DNA from: Hyphomicrobiales bacterium | GTDB taxonomy: Bacteria; Pseudomonadota; Alphaproteobacteria; Rhizobiales; Xanthobacteraceae | Direction: 5' to 3' | DNA: 7,436 bases | Assembly (NCBI GenBank): GCA_026400425.1 | Contig: JAPLPC010000467.1 | Span: 1 to 7,436, forward strand | In this document: piece after piece, positions 1 through 5,126 of the stretch | How the letters are laid out: every line of letters begins with the position of its first letter | Position numbering within the stretch: position 1 is the stretch's first letter | Made by a program: the position numbers and the translations under genes | The notes under the pieces: model-generated | Databases searched by the model: none | What the model saw: only the letters and a program-made list of their open reading frames with translations | Told to the model about the DNA's origin: nothing

Positions 1-218
1 TCGATGTCGATCAGGACGGCGAAGCAGTGACGATCCGCACCTCGGCCCGCGCGTTCCTGCACAGCCAGGTGCGTTCGATGGTCGGCTCGCTGGTGTGGGT
101 CGGCCATGGCCGCTGGACCCCGGACGATATGACCGCCGCGCTCGAAGCCAAGAACCGGGCAGCGTGTGGCATCGTCGCGCCGCCGGACGGGCTATATTTG
201 GCGAAGGTGGATTACTGA
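1..218 (+). CDS. truA: tRNA pseudouridine(38-40) synthase TruA, C-terminal part (5' end outside the window)
   Basis: TruA isomerises uridines 38-40 in the anticodon arm of many tRNAs to pseudouridine; it acts in the cytoplasm as a dimer. Only the last 71 codons are present, read from position 3 and ending in TGA at 216-218. The visible part has the typical TruA C-terminus: the block ARAFLHSQVRSMVGSLVWVG, which matches the conserved F-x-H-Q-V-R-x-M-V segment, then an acidic/basic helix (DDMTAALEAKNRAACG) and the terminal APPDGLYLAKVDY, a near-universal ending of the family. It is the only + strand gene here and converges on the nucleosidase gene, with a 169-bp gap filled by two inverted palindromic repeats. 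A GTG at 27 opens a nominal ORF but is an internal codon. The catalytic aspartate lies in the missing N-terminal part and cannot be checked. Confidence 0.95.
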   Translation, partial: DVDQDGEAVTIRTSARAFLHSQVRSMVGSLVWVGHGRWTPDDMTAALEAKNRAACGIVAPPDGLYLAKVDY

Positions 219-237
219 GGAGAGGCAACCTTTCTTC

Positions 238-285
238 ACCTCTCCCCACCGGGGAGAGGTCGCGCGCACTTGCGCGCGGGTGAGG
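238..285 (+). repeat. two-hairpin palindromic repeat, copy 1
   Basis: Hairpin 1 is a perfect 10-bp stem, ACCTCTCCCC (238-247) with GGGGAGAGGT (251-260), closed by a 3-base loop. Hairpin 2 follows with no gap: CGCGCGC (261-267), loop ACTT, GCGCGCG (272-278). The tail is GGTGAGG. Bases 233-262 are identical to 3151-3180. It lies 20 bp after the truA stop. There is no following T-run, so it is not a classical intrinsic terminator, although a hairpin here could still protect the 3' end of the mRNA. It resembles the REP-like palindromes common in Bradyrhizobiaceae genomes (recollection, not searched). Confidence 0.85.
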
Positions 286-314
286 AGGAGCCGCAGGTGA
301 CTTTGCTTGTGGCG

Positions 315-366
315 CCCCCTCACCCGCCCGGCTGCGCCGGTCGACCTCTGCCCGGGGGGAAGAGGT
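315..366 (-). repeat. two-hairpin palindromic repeat, copy 2 (inverted)
   Basis: Read on the - strand this is the same design as copy 1. An ACCTCT...AGAGGT hairpin with an inner CCC/GGG (343-366 region) is followed by a second stem CCGGC-GCA-GCCGG (329-341 region) and the tail GGGTGAGGGGG. It faces copy 1 with a 29-bp spacer and sits just downstream of the nucleosidase stop, so each of the two convergent genes ends in its own copy. The second stem differs from the other copies in sequence but is still self-complementary. Confidence 0.8.
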
Positions 367-387
367 AAAGTGGAGTGCCTTCGCGAG

Positions 388-948
388 CTAAACCTTCACG
401 GCTTTCATCGCATCCCAGAACAGATCCTGGCCATTGGCGACATTCGCCGTCCAGTGCTCGTGCGCGAAATCATTGGCATCGTCGGTGATGAATTTGAAGG
501 CGCGCCAGGGGATCGTGTGGCGCAGCGCGACCTGGGCGATGGCGAACAGCTCCATGTCGACGACATCGACCTTGTTCGCCATCAGCCACGGATCGGTGGC
601 CGTGACGAAACTGTCGCCGGTGCCGCAGATGACCCCAGCGCGGCCGGAGGTCAGGCGATCGAGCTCCGGCGCATAGGGCGTGGTGCCGCGCGGTGCCAGC
701 GGCTCGGCATTCATGTCGCGCTGGATCACGTCGCTGATTTCAACCAGGCCATTGAGCTTGGTATTCAGCTTGCCGGCGGTGCCGTAATTCACGATCAATT
801 TCGGCCGGTCGGCGGCGATGGCCTGCAGTGTCGCGATGGTGGTGTTGATCTTGCCGACGCCGGTGAAGACGACGCGAAAGCCTTTTGGCGCGCGGGCGAC
901 GTCGAGTTCGCTGTCGAGCGCAGTGAGAACCAGAATGCCGTCACTCAT
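388..948 (-). CDS. MTA/SAH nucleosidase-like protein (PNP/UDP phosphorylase superfamily), compact form
   Basis: Predicted purine-nucleoside hydrolase of the PNP_UDP_1 superfamily, probably splitting 5'-methylthioadenosine/S-adenosylhomocysteine or a related nucleoside into base and sugar in the cytoplasm. It is 186 aa, shorter than the roughly 230 aa of E. coli MTAN. The N-terminus GILVLTALDSELD aligns with the MTAN strand that carries the catalytic glutamate (here E14). A glycine-rich turn GVGKINTT (30-37) and YGTAGKL (55-61) follow. VDMELFAIAQ places E133 at the ribose-binding glutamate, and FKFITDDAN places D156 at the proton-donating aspartate. So the three key residues appear retained despite the short length. 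The ATG at 948 is 12 nt after the dapE stop with only a weak ribosome-binding site, so translation is probably coupled to dapE. Substrate is inferred from family only; a phosphorylase or another nucleoside hydrolase remains possible. Confidence 0.82.
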   Translation of the reverse strand: MSDGILVLTALDSELDVARAPKGFRVVFTGVGKINTTIATLQAIAADRPKLIVNYGTAGKLNTKLNGLVEISDVIQRDMNAEPLAPRGTTPYAPELDRLTSGRAGVICGTGDSFVTATDPWLMANKVDVVDMELFAIAQVALRHTIPWRAFKFITDDANDFAHEHWTANVANGQDLFWDAMKAVKV

Positions 949-960
949 CAGAACGCCCGC

Positions 961-2115
961 TCATGCGAAATACCGATCCAGGACGCCGCGATAGATCCGG
1001 GCGAGTTGCTCGAGATCGGCGACCCTGGTGTGCTCGTCGACCTGATGCATGGTCTGACCGACCAGACCGAATTCGATCACCGGGCAGTAGTTCTTGATGA
1101 AGCGCGCATCCGAGGTGCCGCCGCCGGTATTGAGATCGGGCGTGCGGCCGGTGATTTCCTTGATGGCTGCGACCACCGTATCGGTGAAGCTGCCGGGCTT
1201 GGTGACGAAGGAGTCGGAATTGCTCGGCTCCCAGATCACATGCGCCTTGATGCGATTGCCCGCCGCCGTAGCCACACGGGCATCGATCAGGGCGCGCAGC
1301 GTCTCTTGCGTGTGGTGATTGTTGAAGCGGATGTTGAACCTCGCCTTCGCTTGTGCCGGGATGACGTTACTGGCGGTGTTGCTGACATCCACTGATGTGA
1401 ATTCGAGATTGGAGGGCTGGAACTGGGCATTGCCCCGATCGAGCGGATCGCCGCTCAGCGCCACGATCAGCGCCGCGATATCCGGCACCGGATTGGACGC
1501 GCGATGCGGATAGGCGACATGGCCCTGCACGCCGTCGACCACCAGCGTGCCCGATTGCGAGCCGCGGCGACCGATCTTGATGGTGTCGCCCATCGCCTCG
1601 ACATTGGAGGGCTCGCCGACGATGCAGTGATCGAATTTTTCGCCGCGCTCGGCCGCCCATTGCAGCAGCTTGATCGTGCCGTTGACGGCCACGCCTTCTT
1701 CATCGCCGGTGATGAGGAACGAGATCGAGCCTTTCGGCTGTCCGCTATTGGCGGCGAGATAATCTAGCGTCGCGGCGACCGATGCGGCGATGCCGCCCTT
1801 CATGTCCACCGCGCCGCGGCCGTATAGCAAACCGTCCTTCACCTCACCGGCGAAGGCGCCGTGCGACCACGCGGTCTCGTTGCCGGGCGGCACCACATCG
1901 GTGTGGCCGGCGAAGCAGAGATGCGGCGCCTCCGTGCCGATCCGGGCATAGAGGTTGTCGATGTCGGCGTGGCCTTCTTCGCTGAAGGTGACGCGATGCA
2001 GGGTGAAACCGGCATCGCCCAGCAGCCGCTCCAGCACGCCGAGCGCGCCGGCATCCGTCGGGGTCACCGACGGACAGCGGATCAGATCCTGCGCGATCCC
2101 GACGACATCTGCCAA
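961..2115 (-). CDS. dapE: succinyl-diaminopimelate desuccinylase DapE
   Basis: DapE hydrolyses N-succinyl-LL-2,6-diaminopimelate to LL-diaminopimelate and succinate, with two zinc ions, in the succinylase route to meso-DAP and lysine. The protein is 384 aa, the usual length (M20 peptidase family). Metal and catalytic residues are in place with the family spacing: H71 and D73 (AGHTDVVPPG), bridging D104 (GRGAVDMKGG), catalytic E139 and E140 (ITGDEEG), E168 (VGEPSN) and H357 (QTMHQVDE). The dimerisation lid lies in between (about 180-295), including RRGSQSGTLVVDGVQGHVAY. The start is taken as TTG at 2115, giving MADVVGIAQDLIRCPSVTP, which fits the family N-terminus. The longer in-frame opening up to 2220 lies wholly within dapD and reads as unrelated low-complexity sequence. 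Only 4 nt separate it from the dapD stop, so the two are surely co-transcribed and probably translationally coupled. Confidence 0.96.
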   Translation of the reverse strand: MADVVGIAQDLIRCPSVTPTDAGALGVLERLLGDAGFTLHRVTFSEEGHADIDNLYARIGTEAPHLCFAGHTDVVPPGNETAWSHGAFAGEVKDGLLYGRGAVDMKGGIAASVAATLDYLAANSGQPKGSISFLITGDEEGVAVNGTIKLLQWAAERGEKFDHCIVGEPSNVEAMGDTIKIGRRGSQSGTLVVDGVQGHVAYPHRASNPVPDIAALIVALSGDPLDRGNAQFQPSNLEFTSVDVSNTASNVIPAQAKARFNIRFNNHHTQETLRALIDARVATAAGNRIKAHVIWEPSNSDSFVTKPGSFTDTVVAAIKEITGRTPDLNTGGGTSDARFIKNYCPVIEFGLVGQTMHQVDEHTRVADLEQLARIYRGVLDRYFA

Positions 2116-2119
2116 GTGC

Positions 2120-2965
2120 TTAGTCCCGCAGCAGCTCGTTGATCGAGGTCTTGGAGCGGGTGCGCTCGTCGACGCGCTTGACGATGACGGCGCAGGCAGT
2201 GGACGGGCCCATCTCGCCATTGTTCATCGGCTTGCCCGGCAGGTTGCCGGGGACCAGCACGGCATATTCCGGCACTTCGCCGACAAACACTTCGCCCGTG
2301 GCGCGGTCGACGATCTTGGTCGATGCGCCCAGGAACACGCCCATGGCCAGCACCGCGCCCCTGCGGACGATGACGCCTTCGGCGACTTCCGAGCGCGCAC
2401 CGATGAAGCAGTCGTCCTCGATGATGACCGGACCGGCCTGCAGCGGCTCCAGCACGCCGCCGATGCCGACACCGCCGGAGATGTGCACGCGCTTGCCGAT
2501 CTGCGCGCAGGAGCCCACGGTCGACCAGGTGTCGATCATGGTGCTCTCATCGACATAGGCGCCGAGATTGACGAAAGAGGGCATCAGCACGACGTTCTTG
2601 GCAATGAAAGCCGACTTGCGGACGATGGCGCCGGGCACTGCGCGAAACGCGGCGTCGCGGAAGCTGTTGTCGCCCCAGCCCTCGAACTTAGAGGGCACCT
2701 TGTCCCACCACGACGAGCCGCCGGGGCCGCCCGGGATGGCGGTCATGTCGTTGAGGCGGAACGAGAGCAGGACGGCCTTCTTCAGCCACTGATTGACCGT
2801 CCATTGGCCGTCATCGCCGCGGGTTGCGACGCGGGCCTCGCCCTTGTCCAGCAAGTTCAGCGCGGTCTCGACGGCATCGCGCACTTCGCCCTTGGTCGAT
2901 GCATTGACGTTGTCGCGCGCGTCGAAGGCGGCATTGATGGTGGTTTCGAGGGCGGTCAGCGACAT
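2120..2965 (-). CDS. dapD: 2,3,4,5-tetrahydropyridine-2,6-dicarboxylate N-succinyltransferase DapD
   Basis: DapD transfers succinate from succinyl-CoA to tetrahydrodipicolinate, giving N-succinyl-2-amino-6-ketopimelate; DapE acts two steps later in the same pathway. The 281-aa length is normal for the trimeric enzyme. Residues 1-110 form the N-terminal helical part. Residues about 115-220 carry hexapeptide repeats of a left-handed beta helix, including the family signature MIDTWSTVGSCAQIG (143-157), SGGVGIGGVLEPLQA (163-177) and IEDDCFIGARSEVAEG (182-197). D145 and E193 are the acidic pair I would match to the reported catalytic residues (from memory). The C-terminus has the conserved PSTACAVIVKRVDE segment. 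The ATG at 2965 has a good ribosome-binding site AAGGA at 2977-2973. A candidate promoter lies about 95 bp upstream, so dapD likely heads a dapD-dapE-nucleosidase operon. Confidence 0.97.
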   Translation of the reverse strand: MSLTALETTINAAFDARDNVNASTKGEVRDAVETALNLLDKGEARVATRGDDGQWTVNQWLKKAVLLSFRLNDMTAIPGGPGGSSWWDKVPSKFEGWGDNSFRDAAFRAVPGAIVRKSAFIAKNVVLMPSFVNLGAYVDESTMIDTWSTVGSCAQIGKRVHISGGVGIGGVLEPLQAGPVIIEDDCFIGARSEVAEGVIVRRGAVLAMGVFLGASTKIVDRATGEVFVGEVPEYAVLVPGNLPGKPMNNGEMGPSTACAVIVKRVDERTRSKTSINELLRD

Positions 2966-2985
2966 CGCGGGATCCTTGGGTCGAT

Positions 2986-3019
2986 TGCGGATTGTGTGCG
3001 GATTTGCGGAGAGTCCGCA
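2986..3019. promoter_or_regulatory. TGCGGA repeat cluster in the dapD leader
   Basis: Three direct copies of TGCGGA occur at 2986-2991, 2997-3002 and 3005-3010 (the first two extended to TGCGGATT, 11 bp apart). An inverted copy TCCGCA is at 3014-3019. The last two units form a 6-bp dyad around GAG. The cluster lies between the candidate dapD promoter and the ribosome-binding site. It could be an operator or a small leader hairpin; I know of no regulator with this site. Confidence 0.35.
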
Positions 3020-3034
3020 GGCGTTTCTGGGGCT

Positions 3035-3063
3035 TTTGTCGGGATTTGGGGGTGAGGAGTCAA
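3035..3063 (-). promoter_or_regulatory. candidate sigma-70-type promoter for dapD
   Basis: On the - strand, CTTGACT supplies a strong alphaproteobacterial -35 (TTGACT, 3063-3058). It is followed after exactly 17 bp by GACAAA (3040-3035), a poor -10 with three of six consensus bases. A start near 3028 would give a leader of about 63 nt with the TGCGGA repeats inside it. Only the -35 is convincing. Confidence 0.4.
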
Positions 3064-3088
3064 GGTTGGTCGCACACCGATCCGCCTA

Positions 3089-3114
3089 TCATCGCCCGCT
3101 TTCGCGGGCGATGA
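3089..3114. repeat. perfect 11-bp hairpin palindrome
   Basis: TCATCGCCCGC (3089-3099), loop TTTC (3100-3103) and GCGGGCGATGA (3104-3114) form a perfect stem. It lies between the HAD gene and dapD, just upstream of the dapD promoter candidate. It has no T-run on either strand, so it is more likely a dispersed REP-like palindrome than an intrinsic terminator, though it could slow or process readthrough transcripts. Confidence 0.7.
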
Positions 3115-3154
3115 CAATCAGAGACGAGGAGGCGCAGGCCACGGCGCTTCTCTT

Positions 3155-3207
3155 CACCTCTCCCCACCGGGGAGAGGTCGGATCGCTCTTGCGATCCGGG
3201 TGAGGGG
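3155..3207 (+). repeat. two-hairpin palindromic repeat, copy 3
   Basis: Hairpin 1 (3156-3178) is identical to that of copy 1. Hairpin 2 is CGGATCGC (3179-3186), loop TCTT, GCGATCCG (3191-3198), followed by GGTGAGGGGG. It ends 2 bp before the HAD stop codon (3210-3212), the same placement relative to the - strand gene as copy 2 has, although in the opposite orientation. The stem 2 sequence differs from copy 1 on both arms, keeping complementarity. Confidence 0.85.
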
Positions 3208-3209
3208 GC

Positions 3210-3908
3210 TCACCGCGCTCCGTTCATCTTGACCAGAAACCCGGTCAGATCATCGGTGACGTGATCCACATAGGGGTCCTCGCGGCCTTCCAGCTCCCAG
3301 TCTTCGCGGACGACGGCCTTGGCGCCGTCGGGCACCACCAGCACCGTCGTCATGCCGAGGCTGTGCGGGACGACGAGGTTGCGCGACAGGTCCTCGAACA
3401 TGGCGGCCCTGGTCGGATCGACATCATGGTCGCGCAAAAATTTGTCATAGGTGCGCTGCGCCGGCTTCGGCTCCAGCTCGGCCGCGACGATGTCGGAAAT
3501 GGCTTCGAACTGGTCGGCGAAACCGAGCCGCTGCAGCACGGCGCCGGCATGGGCGACGGAGCCATTGGTGAGGATCAGCTTGCGGCCGGGCAGCTGCGCG
3601 ATGGCCGCGCCCATGATCGGATTGGGCTCCAGCGGCGAGTGATCGATCTCGTGGACATAGCTGAGGAAGTCGTCGGCGCTGATGTTGTGCTCGGTCATCA
3701 TGCCGCGCATCGTTGTACCGTAACGCTTGTAATAATCCTTCTGGATGCGGAAGGCTTCGTCCGGCGCGATGCCGAGATGGTTCGCCACGAAATCCCGGAT
3801 GCGGACATCGACCTGCTGCCACAGATTGACGTGATGCGGATACAGCGTGTTGTCGAGGTCGAATACCCAGGTCTCGACATGATCGAAGGCGCGCGGGGGA
3901 TTGGTCAT
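3210..3908 (-). CDS. HAD-superfamily hydrolase, pyrimidine 5'-nucleotidase-like
   Basis: Predicted cytoplasmic Mg-dependent phosphatase of the HAD superfamily, of the type annotated as pyrimidine 5'-nucleotidase (removal of phosphate from UMP/CMP-like nucleotides). At 232 aa it has the four HAD motifs in order: motif I FDLDNTLYP with nucleophile D17 and acid D19, motif II LTNGS (T114-N115), motif III lysine K148 in ELEPKPAQ, and motif IV acidic pair E172-D173 in MFEDLSRN. An alpha-helical cap (about 28-95) is inserted between motifs I and II. The start at 3908 gives MTNPPRAFDHVETWVFDLDN; an upstream extension to 4022 is open but passes through a repeat hairpin and looks non-coding. The ribosome-binding site is weak. 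The gene precedes dapD by 244 bp; its place between argB and dapD is, from memory, common in related rhizobial genomes. The real substrate is unproven. Confidence 0.88.
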   Translation of the reverse strand: MTNPPRAFDHVETWVFDLDNTLYPHHVNLWQQVDVRIRDFVANHLGIAPDEAFRIQKDYYKRYGTTMRGMMTEHNISADDFLSYVHEIDHSPLEPNPIMGAAIAQLPGRKLILTNGSVAHAGAVLQRLGFADQFEAISDIVAAELEPKPAQRTYDKFLRDHDVDPTRAAMFEDLSRNLVVPHSLGMTTVLVVPDGAKAVVREDWELEGREDPYVDHVTDDLTGFLVKMNGAR

Positions 3909-3953
3909 TTCGGTCTCGGCTGGAATTGCACTCAAAAGTTCGTCGAGCTTCAA

Positions 3954-3991
3954 CCTTCCCCGCAAGGGCGGGAGAGGGGACACTGTTGTCC
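3954..3991 (+). repeat. decayed two-hairpin repeat, copy 4
   Basis: The first stem pairs CCTTCCCCGC (3954-3963) with GCGGGAGAGG (3968-3977) across loop AAGG, with one mismatch and one G-T pair. A second stem GGACA-CTGT-TGTCC (3978-3991) abuts it directly. The hairpin order and the CCT...GAGAGG outer bases match copies 1-3, but the GGTGAGG tail is lost. It occupies the 100-bp gap between the DUF1036 gene and the HAD gene. Confidence 0.6.
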
Positions 3992-4008
3992 GGGGCATGC
4001 GAAAATTT

Positions 4009-4995
4009 CTATGGCATCGCAAATCGCAGCGTCTTGCCGCCGCCGGTCATGTCGATGGTGGCGTAGCCTGACGCGGTGAGGCCGCGGGCGGCGCAGTCGG
4101 TATGTTCGCGGATTTCGAATTTGCTCTCGCGCGTACACAGTACGCGCGGGCCACCCCAGTTCAACGGCTTGTCGGCCAGCCTAATCGCGCGGCCGGTGTC
4201 GTCGACGGCTTCGGCAAACGAGAAGATCTGTTTCGGTTGCCCGGTCACATCCGGCCGCAGGCATTTGCCGGGCTCGATGCGATACCAGCCGCGGGCAACC
4301 ATGCTCTTGCCGTCATCGGTCGCGACCGAGGCCATCACCTTGTAGGACGTATCGTTGCACCAGGTGAGGCCCGTCGCCGACGGCGCCTGCACGCCGGCCA
4401 CCATGGCCTCGAAAAAGTTCGGCGCATTGACGATGTCATTGGTGAGACCGCGGCTCTTCAGGAAGGCGGACAGGCCGTTTTGCGTCTTCGGTCCATCGAC
4501 GCCGTCGATCGGCGAGGTGTCGTAGCCGGCGATCAGCAGCAGGCGCTGAATGGCCGCAAGCTTGGCCTGTTCGTCGTCATATTCGCTGTCCTCGGCGAGA
4601 TAGGCGACCATGTTGCCGTCTTCGGTCTGCGACGGCTGGATGGTGCTGAACGGCGCCAGCGTCTGGCCAGCGCGGCACTGCCGGGCGGCGGCGATGACAA
4701 AGTTATCTGACGCGATGCAAAGATTGTCGGTGCCGCTCTGGGCGGGAGCGGCGCCATAGATGCCGAGGGTGCGCGCATGCAACAGCAGGCGATCGGCGGT
4801 GATGGCGCCCTGGGCGACGACCTTGCATTGCGCCGGGTCGATGCGAAACCAGCCGCGCGTGGCAGTGGCGCTGTTGTCGTCGATGCCGATGGCCACATCG
4901 ACGACATAACTCATGCGATTGCAGAGCTTGAGATCGGCGTGAGCGGAGGTGGCGAGGGTGGTGAGGAGGAGAGCGCCCAGCACTCCAGCCCTCAT
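4009..4995 (-). CDS. exported DUF1036 / peptidoglycan-binding-like / DUF1036 protein
   Basis: Function unknown. Taking the ATG at 4995, the protein is 328 aa and starts with a clear Sec signal peptide (MRAGVLGALLLTTLATSAHA, cleavage after A20), so it should be periplasmic or secreted. Two DUF1036 domains follow, at about 22-120 and 209-315, with matching motifs: CNRMSY...TRGWFRIDPAQC and CNDTSY...ARGWYRIEPGKC. Each holds four cysteines in similar spacing (C26/C57/C93/C107 and C213/C245/C287/C301), suggesting two disulfides per domain. Between them, about 144-183, is a peptidoglycan-binding-1-like helix bundle (AAIQRLLLIAGYDTSPIDG, then GPKTQNGLSAFLKSRG). This suggests an envelope protein that touches the cell wall; that is inference. 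The reading frame stays open upstream to a TGATG overlap with the argB stop (ATG 5127) and includes another ATG at 5055, so the true start is uncertain. The region upstream is repeat-derived. Confidence 0.85.
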   Translation of the reverse strand: MRAGVLGALLLTTLATSAHADLKLCNRMSYVVDVAIGIDDNSATATRGWFRIDPAQCKVVAQGAITADRLLLHARTLGIYGAAPAQSGTDNLCIASDNFVIAAARQCRAGQTLAPFSTIQPSQTEDGNMVAYLAEDSEYDDEQAKLAAIQRLLLIAGYDTSPIDGVDGPKTQNGLSAFLKSRGLTNDIVNAPNFFEAMVAGVQAPSATGLTWCNDTSYKVMASVATDDGKSMVARGWYRIEPGKCLRPDVTGQPKQIFSFAEAVDDTGRAIRLADKPLNWGGPRVLCTRESKFEIREHTDCAARGLTASGYATIDMTGGGKTLRFAMP

Positions 4996-5035
4996 GGTGA
5001 GGAGGCCCGCCTTTCGCGCCGTCTCGAACCATGAG
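4989..5035 (+). repeat. palindromic repeat E1, overlapping the DUF1036 gene start
   Basis: CTCATGGT (4991-4998) pairs perfectly with ACCATGAG (5028-5035). The inside reads GAGGAGG...GTCTCGA with a GC-rich core. The arm contains, on the - strand, the ATG (4995-4993) chosen as the start of the exported protein gene. The element is related to E2, lying in inverted orientation 17 bp away: both read CCCTCAT-NN-TGAGGAG, core, GTCTCGAA-NN-ATG. Confidence 0.8.
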
Positions 5036-5052
5036 TTGATAGAGTTCTGGAC

Positions 5053-5096
5053 CATCCTTCGAGACACGCGCAAGGGCGCGCTCCTCAGGATGAGGG
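5053..5096 (-). repeat. palindromic repeat E2, inverted relative of E1
   Basis: On the - strand the order is CCCTCATCCTGAGGAG, a CGCGC/GCGCG core stem (5067-5071 with 5076-5080, loop AAGG), then GTCTCGAAGGATG. The outer stem CATCC/GGATG (5053-5057, 5088-5092) replaces CATGG/CCATG of E1 on both sides. It lies 30 bp after the argB stop. The related catccttcgag/ctcctcaggatg pattern is familiar as a dispersed repeat in alphaproteobacterial genomes (recollection). Confidence 0.8.
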
Positions 5097-5126
5097 CGGA
5101 GGATAGTGCCTCTGCCGGTTGGCCCA

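Noticed and set aside
238..366. CRISPR-like or bidirectional intrinsic terminator structure between truA and the nucleosidase
   Set aside because: Only two inverted copies without regular spacers, and no T-tracts; these fit dispersed palindromic repeats.
307..1395. 362-codon open frame on the + strand opposite the nucleosidase and dapE genes
   Set aside because: It is the complement of two well-supported genes; long antisense frames are expected from GC-rich codon usage, and the translation resembles no family I know.
1955..3055. 366-codon open frame on the + strand opposite dapD
   Set aside because: Shadow of dapD and the start of dapE; rich in A, G, D and R with no recognisable domain.
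3089..3114. Intrinsic terminator for transcription entering dapD
   Set aside because: The stem is strong but there is no T-run after it on either strand, so it is listed only as a palindrome.
3909..4022. N-terminal extension of the HAD gene to 4022
   Set aside because: The added residues are encoded by the decayed repeat and the end of the DUF1036 gene; the family begins near the ATG at 3908.
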